Shown: positions 16,770-25,998 of the stretch, piece after piece
Layout of the letters: every line of letters begins with the position of its first letter
Position numbering within the stretch: position 1 is the stretch's first letter
The notes under the pieces: generated by a model
Told to the model about the DNA's origin: nothing
What the model saw: the letters and a program-made list of their open reading frames with translations, nothing else
Database searches by the model: none
Position numbers and translations under genes: made by a program
Source: Silicimonas sp.
GTDB lineage: Bacteria; Pseudomonadota; Alphaproteobacteria; Rhodobacterales; Rhodobacteraceae
NCBI GenBank assembly: GCA_022824315.1
Contig: JAJEAC010000062.1
Span: 1-64,000 of the forward strand
DNA: 64,000 bases
Direction: 5' to 3'

Positions 16770-18046
16770 GCGGTGCCACGCTCGCACAGAAGATCATCGC
16801 CCGTGCCGCCGGGCGTGAAGCGGCAGTCCCGGGTGAAGTGGTGACTGCGGATGTCGATCTGGCGATGATCCATGACAGCGGCGGGCCGCGACGGGTCGAA
16901 CCGATCCTGCGTCAGCTTGGCGTTGGCCTGTGGGACACGTCGAAGGTTGTCTTGATATCGGATCATTTCGTTCCCGGCGATACCGACGAGGGCGCGCGCA
17001 TCCTGCGGATGACCCGCGACTGGGCGCTTGAGCGCGGCGTCGAGTTCCATGACGGCGAGGGCATTTGCCATGTCGTCCTGCCGGAACGCGGGCATCTGAA
17101 GCCCGGCATGCTGGTGGTCGGCGGCGACAGCCATTCGCCGACCGGGGGGGCTTTCGGAGCGTACATGTTCGGTGTGGGCGCGACGGAGATGGCGGGGGTT
17201 CTGGCGACGGGTGAAATCTGGCTCAAGGTGCCCGAGACCATAATGATCGAGTGGAGGGGCCTGTTGGGTCCGGGCGTGCTTGCGAAAGACATCATGCTGG
17301 CGCTCTGCGGTCGGCTCGGCATGGATGGCGGCGGCTATCAGGCGGTCGAATACGTCGGCGAAGCGATCACGGCGCTTTCGATGCAGGAACGGATGACGCT
17401 TTCGAACATGGCGGCGGAACTGGGGGCGCAGGCGGGGCTGATCGCACCGGACACGAAGACCTATGCATTCCTGAGGGCGGCAGGGGCGCACATGACCGAA
17501 GAGACGAGCCTTCGAACCGACCCGGGGGCCGCGCTTGGGGCGCATCATGTCTTTGACGCATCGGCGCTTGCCCCGCAGGTTGCCGCCCCCCATTCGCCCG
17601 CGAACGCGATGGCGGTGTGCGAGGCGCCGCGGACGTCGCTCGATCTGGCTTACATCGGTGCGTGTACCGGGGCAAAGTACGACGACCTGAAGAATGCCGC
17701 CGCGATCCTGAAGGGCCGTGCACTGGCCTCCGGCATGACGCTTCTGGTGGCCCCTGCCTCGAGGCAGGATCAGGCGCGCGCCGCGCAAGACGGGATCATG
17801 GGCGTATTCGAAGACGCGGGGGCCCGCCTTCTCCCCAATGCATGCGGCATCTGCGCTGGCTACGGGACGGATCGACTTGCGGCCGGAAGCCGCTGCATCT
17901 CGTCAACTGCAAGGAATTTCAAGGGGCGGATGGGCGATCCGTCGGCCGAGGTCTGGCTGGCTTCGCCGTTCACCGTCGCCGCATCCGCCGTCGCCGGAGA
18001 AATCGTGGATCCGCGGGACTATCTGACCGAACGTGAGATTGCGTGA
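16766..18046 (+). CDS. LeuC/aconitase-family dehydratase large subunit
   Basis: This 426-residue protein of the 3-isopropylmalate dehydratase/homoaconitase large-subunit family binds a [4Fe-4S] cluster. Visible are GGDSHSPTGGAFGA near residue 120 and three cluster ligands: Cys300 (YIGACTGAKYDD), Cys360 and Cys363 (NACGICAGYG). With the next gene it should hydrate/dehydrate a hydroxyacid. Leucine biosynthesis is unlikely, because the next partner is a C-C lyase rather than LeuB. The pairing resembles the 2,3-dimethylmalate dehydratase and lyase of nicotinate fermentation. Confidence 0.85.
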   Translation: MSGATLAQKIIARAAGREAAVPGEVVTADVDLAMIHDSGGPRRVEPILRQLGVGLWDTSKVVLISDHFVPGDTDEGARILRMTRDWALERGVEFHDGEGICHVVLPERGHLKPGMLVVGGDSHSPTGGAFGAYMFGVGATEMAGVLATGEIWLKVPETIMIEWRGLLGPGVLAKDIMLALCGRLGMDGGGYQAVEYVGEAITALSMQERMTLSNMAAELGAQAGLIAPDTKTYAFLRAAGAHMTEETSLRTDPGAALGAHHVFDASALAPQVAAPHSPANAMAVCEAPRTSLDLAYIGACTGAKYDDLKNAAAILKGRALASGMTLLVAPASRQDQARAAQDGIMGVFEDAGARLLPNACGICAGYGTDRLAAGSRCISSTARNFKGRMGDPSAEVWLASPFTVAASAVAGEIVDPRDYLTEREIA

Positions 18047-18528
18047 TGGGCCGCGTCTTCCTCCTGGGTGACGATGTCGACACCGATCAACTCGCGCCTG
18101 GGCAGCACATGCGTAGCGGGATCGAGGCCATCGCCGCGCATTGCCTTGAAGCGGTCAGGCCGGATTTCGCTGCAGGCGTTTGCCAGGGGGACGTGATCGT
18201 CGCAGGTCGGAATTTCGGTGCCGGATCCTCGCGTGAGCAGGCGGCAGAGGCGCTGAAGCACCTCGGCATTGCCGGTGTCGTCGCGCAGTCCTTTGCCGGC
18301 ATCTTCTACCGGAACGCCATCAATCTGGGCCTGCCCGTGCTGGTCGCGCAGACGATCGACGGGATCGCCGACGGTGACCACTGCGTGCTTGATGTCGATG
18401 CGGCCGCATTGACGGTGGGCGGCAGCGAGATCGCGTTGGAGCCGATCCCGGACAACCTCCGGCGGCTTCTTGACGATGGCGGGCTGGTATCTCACCTGAA
18501 GCAGCGTTTCGCGGAGACCCGCAGATGA
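18046..18528 (+). CDS. LeuD/aconitase-family dehydratase small subunit
   Basis: This 160-residue swivelling domain has the family motifs DDVDTDQLAPGQHM, VIVAGRNFGAGSSREQAAEAL and a FAGIFYRNAINLGLP segment. The GAGSSRE loop binds substrate carboxylates in IPM isomerase-like enzymes. Its start overlaps the stop of the large subunit (GTGATG, ATG chosen) and its own stop overlaps the lyase start (ATGA). Together with the large subunit it forms the dehydratase. Confidence 0.88.
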   Translation: MGRVFLLGDDVDTDQLAPGQHMRSGIEAIAAHCLEAVRPDFAAGVCQGDVIVAGRNFGAGSSREQAAEALKHLGIAGVVAQSFAGIFYRNAINLGLPVLVAQTIDGIADGDHCVLDVDAAALTVGGSEIALEPIPDNLRRLLDDGGLVSHLKQRFAETRR

Positions 18529-19388
18529 GTCTGAGAGAGCTCCTCGATGCGCCCGGAATCCTTGTCGCTCCGGGCGTGTTCGATGCACTTACCGGGTTGA
18601 TCGCCGAGCAATCGGGCGCGCGCGCCGTCTATCTGTCCGGTGCCTCGATCGCCTATACGCGGTTCGGGCGGCCGGACATCGGGCTTGTATCGATGAACGA
18701 GGTTGCAGATACGATCGCAGTGCTCCGCGAACGGATCTCGCTTCCCGTCATCGTCGATGCCGACAATGGCTTCGGGAATGCGCTGAACGTGCAGCGCACG
18801 ATGCGTGTGTTCGAGCGGATGGGGGCGAACGCGGTCCAGTTCGAAGATCAGACGCTGCCAAAGCGTTGCGGGCACTTGGACGGGAAAGCGCTGATCTCGA
18901 AGGATGAAATGGTCGGCAAGGTGCACGCGGCATGCGATGCGCGGGCCGGTTCCGAAACGCTGGTGATTGCACGAACCGATGCCATCGCGGTCGAGGGCTT
19001 CGAGGCGGCGATTGACCGGGCGGAGGCGTATCTTTCGGCCGGGGCGGACCTTCTGTTCGTCGAAGCGCCGCAATCTCGTGCGCAGATGGCGGCGATCACC
19101 CGCAACTTCGGTGGCCGGGTGCCGTTGATGGCCAACATGGTCGAGGGCGGCAAGACACCGTTGACCGACGCCGCCGATCTGGAGAGTCTTGGTTTCGATC
19201 TGGTGATATTCCCCGGCGGGATCGTGCGCGCACTCGCCGCGACGGCGGTGGAATACTATGACAATCTGCTGGCCAACGGCTCCAACGCGGCCTTTCGCAA
19301 CCGGATGTACGATTTCAAGGGGCTTAACGAGGTGATCGGCACGGCGGGGATGCTGGCGGCCGGCAAGACATACGAAGGCAAGAAGTGA
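18525..19388 (+). CDS. Isocitrate lyase/PEP mutase-superfamily C-C lyase
   Basis: This 287-residue TIM barrel has Mg-binding VDADNGFGN (Asp78, Asp80), the active-site lid KRCGHLDGK with Cys115, and ARTDA. The KRCGH loop marks true lyases, such as methylisocitrate or 2,3-dimethylmalate lyase, as opposed to phosphomutases. It should split a 2-hydroxy-dicarboxylate-type product of the preceding dehydratase into pyruvate or a similar keto acid plus a second acid. Tightly coupled to its neighbours on both sides. Confidence 0.87.
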   Translation: MSLRELLDAPGILVAPGVFDALTGLIAEQSGARAVYLSGASIAYTRFGRPDIGLVSMNEVADTIAVLRERISLPVIVDADNGFGNALNVQRTMRVFERMGANAVQFEDQTLPKRCGHLDGKALISKDEMVGKVHAACDARAGSETLVIARTDAIAVEGFEAAIDRAEAYLSAGADLLFVEAPQSRAQMAAITRNFGGRVPLMANMVEGGKTPLTDAADLESLGFDLVIFPGGIVRALAATAVEYYDNLLANGSNAAFRNRMYDFKGLNEVIGTAGMLAAGKTYEGKK

Positions 19389-21043
19389 TGGCGGCGGTCG
19401 ACGCGGTGACTACCGCGATCCTGAAGGGCCGGTTCGAGCAGATCGCCGATGAGATGGACGCAACCCTGTTCCGTTCGGCCTTCAACCCGATCATCGCCGA
19501 GGCGCACGACGCGAGCCACGGAATCTACGATGCGAAGACCGGCGAGACGCTGATCCAGGGCAAGTCGGGGCTGCCGATTTTCGTGGGCGTCATGGCCTTC
19601 GCCGTGAAGGCCGTGATCGACAAGGCGGGGGAGCGCGACGGGATCAACCCTGGCGATGTCTGGATCTTCAACGACCCGTACGACGGCGGCACCCACCTTT
19701 CGGATTTCCGGCTGGTGAAGCCCGTGTTCCACGACGGTGCGCTGTTCTGTTTCCTGGCCTCGGTCGGGCACTGGCACGATGTGGGCGGCAACGTGCCCGG
19801 CAACTACAACCCGGCCGCGACCGAGGCGTTTCAGGAAGGCATGCTGATCCCGCCCGTGAAGCTCTACGACCAGGGAGCGTTTCGCCAGGACATCGTTGAC
19901 ATTCTGTCGGCAAACAGCCGCTTGCCGATGTCGCTCTATGGCGACCTGAACGGCCAGATAAACGCGCTGGAGCTTGGCGAACGTCGGATCGGGCAGCTGC
20001 TGGATGAGTACGGGGTCGACACCGCGTCCACCGTGCTTGCGACCCTGAAGGAACGCGCTGCCACGATGATGCGCGCACAGATCCGGGAGCTGCCATCCGG
20101 CACGGTATCCGCCGAAGACTGGCTCGACAACGACGGGATCAAGGACGAGCCGCTGAGAGTTGCGCTGGACCTCACCATCGAAGGAGACCGAATGGTGATG
20201 GACTTTTCCAGGTCCTCCCCGGCCTGCCAGGGGCCGGTGAACATCTCGCGTTCGACCACGGTCGCGGCTTGTTACGTGGCGCTGAAGCACATCTTCGGCG
20301 ACGTGCCCGCCAACGCCGGCGTTCTGGAGCCGGTGGAGTTCCGGATCGACCCGGCCTCGATCCTCTCGGTCGAGGCCCCGAAACCCGTGGGCGGCTATAC
20401 CGAGACCATCCTGCGGCTGATCGACGTGGTCTTCGAGGCGGTGGCGCAGCTCGCGCCCGGGCAGGCGATGGCCTGTGCCTACGGCACGATCAACGCGCTG
20501 TCGCTGGCGGGTCATCGGGCGGACGGGCAACGCTGGGTCATGTTCTCCTTCTTCGGCGGCGGGCACGGCGCACATGGTGCGGGCGACGGGCTGAACCATG
20601 GCAACGCGCCGATTTCGACGGCCACGATACCGCCGCTCGAAATCCTCGAAGCGGCGTACCCGGTCTGTTTTACGCGATGGGCGCTTCGTCCCGACAGCGG
20701 CGGCGACGGGCAGCATCGCGGCGGGCTTGGCGCGGTCTACGAAATTGAGCTTCTCGAGGAGAGCGCGGACGTTTTCCTGTTCGGCGAGCGCGGCAGGCAC
20801 CCTCCGCAAGGCGTGGTCGGCGGCGGTCCAGGCGCGCTCAACCGATTCTCCTTCACGCAGGAGGATGGCGATCATTCGCCGCCGATGGTGTCCAAGATGG
20901 TGGGCATACATCTTGCGCGTGGCCAACGCGTGCGGCTGGAGACGCCAGGCGGTGGCGGCTACGGCGATCCATCGCAGCGCTCTCCTGATGCCCGGAAGGC
21001 GGACCTGGCGCTTGGCTACGTGACGGAAGGGAAGACGTCGTGA
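19388..21043 (+). CDS. hyuB: Hydantoinase/oxoprolinase subunit B
   Basis: This 551-residue HyuB-family protein has GRFEQIADEMDATLFRSAFNPII near the start, FNDPYDGGTHLSDF, VGHWHDVGG and a Gly-rich C-terminus (LETPGGGGYGDP). HyuB and HyuA together make ATP-dependent N-methylhydantoinase, 5-oxoprolinase or acetone-carboxylase-like enzymes that open lactam or hydantoin rings. ATG 19388 overlaps the lyase stop (TGATG). An adjacent GTG is possible. Its stop overlaps the hyuA start. Confidence 0.92.
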   Translation: MAAVDAVTTAILKGRFEQIADEMDATLFRSAFNPIIAEAHDASHGIYDAKTGETLIQGKSGLPIFVGVMAFAVKAVIDKAGERDGINPGDVWIFNDPYDGGTHLSDFRLVKPVFHDGALFCFLASVGHWHDVGGNVPGNYNPAATEAFQEGMLIPPVKLYDQGAFRQDIVDILSANSRLPMSLYGDLNGQINALELGERRIGQLLDEYGVDTASTVLATLKERAATMMRAQIRELPSGTVSAEDWLDNDGIKDEPLRVALDLTIEGDRMVMDFSRSSPACQGPVNISRSTTVAACYVALKHIFGDVPANAGVLEPVEFRIDPASILSVEAPKPVGGYTETILRLIDVVFEAVAQLAPGQAMACAYGTINALSLAGHRADGQRWVMFSFFGGGHGAHGAGDGLNHGNAPISTATIPPLEILEAAYPVCFTRWALRPDSGGDGQHRGGLGAVYEIELLEESADVFLFGERGRHPPQGVVGGGPGALNRFSFTQEDGDHSPPMVSKMVGIHLARGQRVRLETPGGGGYGDPSQRSPDARKADLALGYVTEGKTS

Positions 21044-23076
21044 GTGCGGCCTACGTGATCGGCGTCGATGTCGGCGGGACCTTCACGGACGTGTTCATGC
21101 TGGACGAGGCGGCGGGCACGGTGATGGTCAACAAGGTGGCCTCCACCCGGGGCGACCAGTCGCAGGGCTTCGTCGAGGGGATCGGGCAGAAGGTCCCCGA
21201 TTTCAGCGAGATACGGACCGTCATCCACGGGACCACGGTCGGAACCAACGCGCTCCTGGAACGCAAGGGGGCGCCAACGGGCATCATAACGACCAAGGGA
21301 TTCGGCGACGTGCTTGAAATGCGCCGTCGCGACCGGCCCACCACCTGGGGATTGCGTGGCGCCTTCACTCCGGTTGTGCCGCGCAACCATCGCCTGGAGG
21401 TGGCCGAGCGGGTGCTGGCCGACGGCACGGTCCGCGAGGCGGTCAACCGGGAGGACGTCGCGGCCCGCGCCCGTTTCCTGTCCGAGGCGGGTTGCGAGGC
21501 GGTCTGCGTCTTCTTCATCAACGGCTATGCCAACGACACGAATGAGAAGGTCGCCGTAGAGGTCGTGCGCAGCGTCTGGCCCAACGCGTATGTCACCGCA
21601 GCGACCGAGATCCTGCCGGAAATCCGCGAATTCGAGCGCCTCTCCACCGCGACGCTCAATGCCTACCTGCAACCTGTGGTCTCGTCATATCTCGACCGGC
21701 TGGAAGGCGGGCTGGCCAAGCGCGCCTTCGACGGTGACGTGCTGATCGTGCAGTCGAACGGCGGCGTGATGTCGATCGACGTCGCCAAACGCTATCCCGT
21801 CCGGACCGCGCTGTCCGGACCGGCCGCCGGCGTGATCGCGGCACGCGCCATAGCATCCGCGGCGGGGCTGGAGAACATCATCACCTGCGACATGGGCGGG
21901 ACCTCCTTCGACGTCTCGCTCGTGGCGAATGGCGAGGCGGCGCTGGCTGCACAGACCGCGATCGACTTTGGCATGGTGGTGCGTACCCCGATGATCGAGA
22001 TCACCACCATCGGCGCGGGTGGCGGCTCGATCGCGCGGGTCGATGCAAGCGGGTTGCTGCAGGTGGGGCCGGACTCGGCTGGTTCCGATCCCGGGCCGGT
22101 CTGCTACGGGCTCGGAAACTCTCGACCCACGGTGACCGACGCCAATCTCGTTCTGGGCCGCATCAATCCCGAACGGCCCATCGGCAAGCTGGACGTGCTG
22201 GACATCGCGGCCGCGCGTGCCGCCATCGCGGCTGAGGTGGGCAAGCCTCTCGGTCTTTCGACCGAGGACGCGGCCGAGGCGATCCTGCGTGTCGCCAATG
22301 CCAAGATGGCAGGGGCGATTCGGCTGGTTTCCATCGAACGCGGTCACGATCCCGGCAAGTTCTCCGCCATGCCGTTCGGGGGCGGCGGTGCGCTTCACAC
22401 CGGCGCACTCATCAAGGACGTGGGGCTGCAGTCCGCGCTGGTGCCGCGGTATCCGGGCGTGACGTCGGCGCTGGGCTGCGTGGTCGCGGACATGCGCCAC
22501 GACCGGGTCCGGACGGTGAACCGCTTGCTGGACGAAATCGACATGGAGGCGCTTGCAACGGAGATCGCCGGGACGGCGCGGTCGGCGGAAGAACTGATCC
22601 GGTCCTCGGGCGTGAATTTCTCCGTGATCGACATCGAGATCGAGTTCGACATGCTGTATGTCGGCCAGACTCATTCCGTAAGCGTGCCGGTGGAGACGGG
22701 CAGAATCGACCGGGAGAGCGTCGCGGGAGCCTTTGACGCCGCTTATCGCGCTTCCTACGGTCGGTTGCTGGACGGCATTCCGCGCCGGGTGATGAATCAC
22801 CGGGTCGCGGTCATCGGGCGGCGGCCCGCGCTGGACATGTCGGTTCTCGCCGCGGAGGGCGGCAAGCCGGCCGAGGAGTGCCGCAACGGAACACGCCGGC
22901 TCTATGCCGAGGGCGCCTGGCACGCAGCGCCCGTGTACGAGCGGCTTGCATTGGCGCCAGGAGAACGGATCGCGGGACCGGCGCTGCTGGAACAATCCGA
23001 CGCGACGATCTTCATCGATCCGGGGCTCCGGGGCGAGGTGGACCGTTTCGGCAATCTCATCATCAGGGGGGAGTAG
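21040..23076 (+). CDS. hyuA: Hydantoinase/oxoprolinase subunit A
   Basis: This 678-residue actin-fold ATPase subunit has the phosphate-1 motif VIGVDVGGTFTDVFM at residues ~5-19, HGTTVGTNALLERKG, GPAAGVIAARA and CDMGGTSFDVSLV. These are the hallmarks of HyuA. It drives ATP-dependent opening of a cyclic amide by phosphorylating the carbonyl. The GTG start overlaps the hyuB stop (GTGA). Order B-A is less usual than A-B. The substrate is unknown. The amidase and isochorismatase-fold genes that follow suggest further C-N cleavage. Confidence 0.92.
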   Translation: MSAAYVIGVDVGGTFTDVFMLDEAAGTVMVNKVASTRGDQSQGFVEGIGQKVPDFSEIRTVIHGTTVGTNALLERKGAPTGIITTKGFGDVLEMRRRDRPTTWGLRGAFTPVVPRNHRLEVAERVLADGTVREAVNREDVAARARFLSEAGCEAVCVFFINGYANDTNEKVAVEVVRSVWPNAYVTAATEILPEIREFERLSTATLNAYLQPVVSSYLDRLEGGLAKRAFDGDVLIVQSNGGVMSIDVAKRYPVRTALSGPAAGVIAARAIASAAGLENIITCDMGGTSFDVSLVANGEAALAAQTAIDFGMVVRTPMIEITTIGAGGGSIARVDASGLLQVGPDSAGSDPGPVCYGLGNSRPTVTDANLVLGRINPERPIGKLDVLDIAAARAAIAAEVGKPLGLSTEDAAEAILRVANAKMAGAIRLVSIERGHDPGKFSAMPFGGGGALHTGALIKDVGLQSALVPRYPGVTSALGCVVADMRHDRVRTVNRLLDEIDMEALATEIAGTARSAEELIRSSGVNFSVIDIEIEFDMLYVGQTHSVSVPVETGRIDRESVAGAFDAAYRASYGRLLDGIPRRVMNHRVAVIGRRPALDMSVLAAEGGKPAEECRNGTRRLYAEGAWHAAPVYERLALAPGERIAGPALLEQSDATIFIDPGLRGEVDRFGNLIIRGE

Positions 23077-23079
23077 GCC

Positions 23080-23697
23080 ATGGCCTGGGACGGCATCGAC
23101 GCGAAACGAACGGCGCTGCTGATCGTCGATCTGCAGAACGATTTCCTGCACCCGGGCGGCGCCTATGCGCGGGGCGGCCAGACCGCCACGGAAATCATCG
23201 CCTTGCCAGATCGCGTACTGCCGGTTGCCGAGGCGATCCGTGCGCGCGGCGGCTGGGTGGTTTCGACGCAATTCACGCTGGTGCCCGGGAAGGGGGGCGA
23301 GCCTTTCATCTCGCCCCATCTGAAGAGGCTGCGTCCGTTTCTCGGCAAGGGTGATTTCGCTCCGGGAAGTTGGGGCAACAGCCTCGTCGGTGCGCTTCAA
23401 CCGCCTGACATCGTGGTGGAAAAGGTCGCCTACTCGGCATTTTTCATGACCCGGATGGAGTGGGTGCTGAGACAGGCCGGGATCGAGGCGCTGTACATCT
23501 GCGGGATCGTGACCAATGGCGGGGTCGCATCGACCCTGCGCGACGCTCATGTCCGGGACTTCCGCATTACGCTGCTGAGCGACGGCTGTGCCGCGTTCCA
23601 GCGCGAGGTGCACGAGACCAGCGTCGCCGATCTTGGTACCGTCTGCCGCGTTGCCACTTGCGCGGAGGCGGCGGCGGAGTTGCGCGAGGGGGGCTAG
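23080..23697 (+). CDS. Isochorismatase-fold hydrolase lacking the nucleophilic cysteine
   Basis: This 205-residue cysteine-hydrolase-fold protein has the general-base Asp17 (LLIVDLQNDFLHPGG) and Lys115 (VEKVAYSAFF). In amidohydrolases of this family the third triad member is Cys in CGxxTxxCVxxT. Here the segment reads CGIVTNGGVASTLRDA, so position 148 is Gly. True isochorismatases also lack that Cys, so a vinyl-ether or other non-amide hydrolysis is possible, or the protein is non-catalytic. It starts three bases after hyuA. Confidence 0.88.
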   Translation: MAWDGIDAKRTALLIVDLQNDFLHPGGAYARGGQTATEIIALPDRVLPVAEAIRARGGWVVSTQFTLVPGKGGEPFISPHLKRLRPFLGKGDFAPGSWGNSLVGALQPPDIVVEKVAYSAFFMTRMEWVLRQAGIEALYICGIVTNGGVASTLRDAHVRDFRITLLSDGCAAFQREVHETSVADLGTVCRVATCAEAAAELREGG

Positions 23698-23708
23698 GAC
23701 CAGGGACC

Positions 23709-24425
23709 ATGGATGCTGTCAACCGCCTGCGCGCCGAACTGCTGACCGGCTTTCACATCCTCGACGAAGAGGGGCAGAACAGCGGCATCGCCGGACATCT
23801 GACGGCGCGGCTGCCGACGGGCGAGGGCCTGCTTGGGCACCGCTACGGGATGGCCTTCGACGAAGTGCGGGCTGGCGACATCATGAGGGCGGGCTTCGAT
23901 CTGGAGACCGGGAGCGAAGACCGGGTCAGCCCGTCGCTCGCCTTCCATGTCTCGATCTACCGGGCGCGGGACGATGTCGGGGCGGTGGTCCACACCCATG
24001 GGTTCCACGCATTGGCACTCGGGGCGGCAGGAGAGGAGTTTCGTCCGGTCTATCAGAGCGCCTTGATGCTGCTCGGCGACGTGCGGCCCTACGATCGCTA
24101 CGATGGCATCGTCGAGGATGCGAAGATCGGTGCGCGCATGGCCGTTGCGTTGGGTGACGCCCGTCTGCTGGCCTTGCGCAATCATGGCATCGTCGCCGTT
24201 GGGCGCGACGTGCGCGAGGCGGTCTGTGCGGCGGTGATCTACGAGGAGAACTGCGCGATTCAACTGGCTGCAATGGCGGCGGGCAAGCTGGTCTCGCTAG
24301 ACGGTCCGGACGCGGCGCAGGCCCGCGACTTCCTGGCGAGCGAGCGAGTGGTTGGGATGCGTTGGCGGCAGCTTGCCCGGAAGGCCGCCCGATCGCGCCC
24401 GTTCCTTGCGGAGGCGGTGCCATGA
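23709..24425 (+). CDS. Class II aldolase/adducin-family protein
   Basis: This 238-residue protein has zinc ligands His95 and His97 (VVHTHGFHALAL) and His159 (LLALRNHGIVAVG), as in fuculose-phosphate aldolases and related decarboxylases. It lacks the typical phosphate-binding residues of sugar-phosphate aldolases near the N-terminus (NSGIAGHLTARLP instead of a GNIS motif). It therefore more likely cleaves or decarboxylates a non-phosphorylated acid. ATG 23709 lies 11 bases after the isochorismatase-fold gene. Confidence 0.85.
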   Translation: MDAVNRLRAELLTGFHILDEEGQNSGIAGHLTARLPTGEGLLGHRYGMAFDEVRAGDIMRAGFDLETGSEDRVSPSLAFHVSIYRARDDVGAVVHTHGFHALALGAAGEEFRPVYQSALMLLGDVRPYDRYDGIVEDAKIGARMAVALGDARLLALRNHGIVAVGRDVREAVCAAVIYEENCAIQLAAMAAGKLVSLDGPDAAQARDFLASERVVGMRWRQLARKAARSRPFLAEAVP

Positions 24426-24604
24426 CCGAAGCGGAATTTCTGGCGATGATGCGCCGGATCGGTCTCGACCCGGAGGATCACGATGCCGTCCAGCTGCACG
24501 CGGCCCATCAGAAGCTGACCGGCCTCCTCACGCAACTCGAGACGCGCAAGGAGCGGGCCGAGGCGCAGCCCCTTGCGGTCTTCAATCCAGAAGAGCCGCT
24601 CTGA
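24422..24604 (+). CDS. AtzG-like (DUF4089) small amidase partner
   Basis: This 60-residue protein begins MTEAEFLAMMRRIGLDPEDH, has a helical LTGLLTQLETRKER middle and ends PLAVFNPEEPL. That P-x-x-VF-xPxEPL ending is typical of DUF4089/AtzG proteins. AtzG is a small scaffold that forms a complex with the amidase AtzE in carboxybiuret hydrolysis. Overlaps on both sides (ATGA with the aldolase, TGATG with the amidase) support a complex with the next protein. Confidence 0.7.
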   Translation: MTEAEFLAMMRRIGLDPEDHDAVQLHAAHQKLTGLLTQLETRKERAEAQPLAVFNPEEPL

Positions 24605-25998
24605 TGGGCGACCCGACCGAAGCCACGCTCCGGCAGATGTCGTCGCTTCTTGCCGACGGAGAGATGAGCGCTCTCGAACTGGTGGAGGCGCACATCGCGC
24701 GAATCGAACGGCTCGATCCGGGCCATCGCGCCTTCGTGCATTCCACTTTCGGCCTGGCCCGCGAAATGGCGCGCACCGCCGATGTCGAGAACGCGCGCGG
24801 AAGGCGGCGTGGCCCGCTCCACGGCATCCCGGTGGCACTGAAGGACGCCTATGACACGGCCGGCATTCCCACGACGGTCTGCTCGCGGTTGCATGCGGAT
24901 CGGGTGCCGGACCGGGACGCCGCCGCCTGGGCGCGCTTGCAGGCGGCAGGAGCGGTTCTGCTGGGCAAGCTCGAATGCACCGAGCTTTGCCTCGGCGGTC
25001 CGTCCGAGGACGGGCTGGTTCCCCACGCGCTGAACCCGTGGGACCCGGCACGCTATGCCGGCGGATCCTCGTCCGGCGCCGGCGTGGCATTGGCAACGGG
25101 GATGATCCCCGGCGCACTTGGCTCCGATACCGGCGGGTCGATCCGCATCCCGGCCACTTTCTGCGGCGTGGCGGGCATCAAGCCGACCTACGGGCTGGTC
25201 AGCCTCCGCGGGCTCTTTCCGCTGGCTGGTTCGCTCGATCACGCGGGTCCGATGGCGCGTACCAGCCAGGACTGCGCGTTGCTCCTCGACGCCATAGCGG
25301 GCCACGATCCGGAGGACGCGTCGAGCGTCGCCACCGGCCCGACCAGGACAGCCGAGGCGCTGACCGAAGACCTCGAGAACGTTCGCGTCGGCTATGTCCG
25401 TGCCTTTGCCGAGGATCCGGCGGTGAGCGCCGAACAACGCGCGGCGACCGAGGCGGCCTTGCGGGTCATGGCTGAACTCGGCGCAGAGGTCCGCGAGGTC
25501 GAATTGCCGGGCATATGGGAGTTCACCGTTTGCAACTCGACCATCATGATGTCCGAGGCCTTCGCCATCCACGGGACCGATTTTCGCGCCCGCGCCGCTG
25601 AGGTCTCGGTGCTGACACGGGCCCGGATCACGCTCGGAGCCTTCATTCGCGCCGAGGACTACGTGCGTGCCCAGAAGAAGCGCCGGGAATTGGCGTACGC
25701 GACGGCGGCGGCAATGAAGGACGTCGACGTGCTGGTGTATCCTGCGGCCCTTGGCGACCCGCCGCCTACGGACGCGATCAAGCCCTTCTACTTCCTCGAA
25801 ACCCCGCTGATCACGGCACCGGCCAATGTGGCGGGCGTGCCCGCCGCCTCGGTTCGGTCCGGAATTTCGGCGGCGGGGATGCCGATGGGGATACAGGTGA
25901 CAGGGCGGCTCTTTGGGGATTCCGATGTGCTGCGCGTGGCCCATGCCTATGAGGCGGCGACGCCCGAGTTCAACCGGATCGCGGGAGGAGAGGCGTGA
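24604..25998 (+). CDS. Amidase-signature enzyme (AtzE/GatA-like)
   Basis: This 464-residue amidase has a Ser-cisSer-Lys triad: Lys80 (PVALKDAYDTAG), Ser155-157 (YAGGSSSGAGV) and Ser179 (GSDTGGSIRIP). It hydrolyses an amide, probably a linear product made by the HyuAB ring opening. The AtzG-like gene directly upstream suggests the AtzE branch. The stop overlaps the alpha/beta hydrolase start (GTGA). Confidence 0.9.
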   Translation: MGDPTEATLRQMSSLLADGEMSALELVEAHIARIERLDPGHRAFVHSTFGLAREMARTADVENARGRRRGPLHGIPVALKDAYDTAGIPTTVCSRLHADRVPDRDAAAWARLQAAGAVLLGKLECTELCLGGPSEDGLVPHALNPWDPARYAGGSSSGAGVALATGMIPGALGSDTGGSIRIPATFCGVAGIKPTYGLVSLRGLFPLAGSLDHAGPMARTSQDCALLLDAIAGHDPEDASSVATGPTRTAEALTEDLENVRVGYVRAFAEDPAVSAEQRAATEAALRVMAELGAEVREVELPGIWEFTVCNSTIMMSEAFAIHGTDFRARAAEVSVLTRARITLGAFIRAEDYVRAQKKRRELAYATAAAMKDVDVLVYPAALGDPPPTDAIKPFYFLETPLITAPANVAGVPAASVRSGISAAGMPMGIQVTGRLFGDSDVLRVAHAYEAATPEFNRIAGGEA

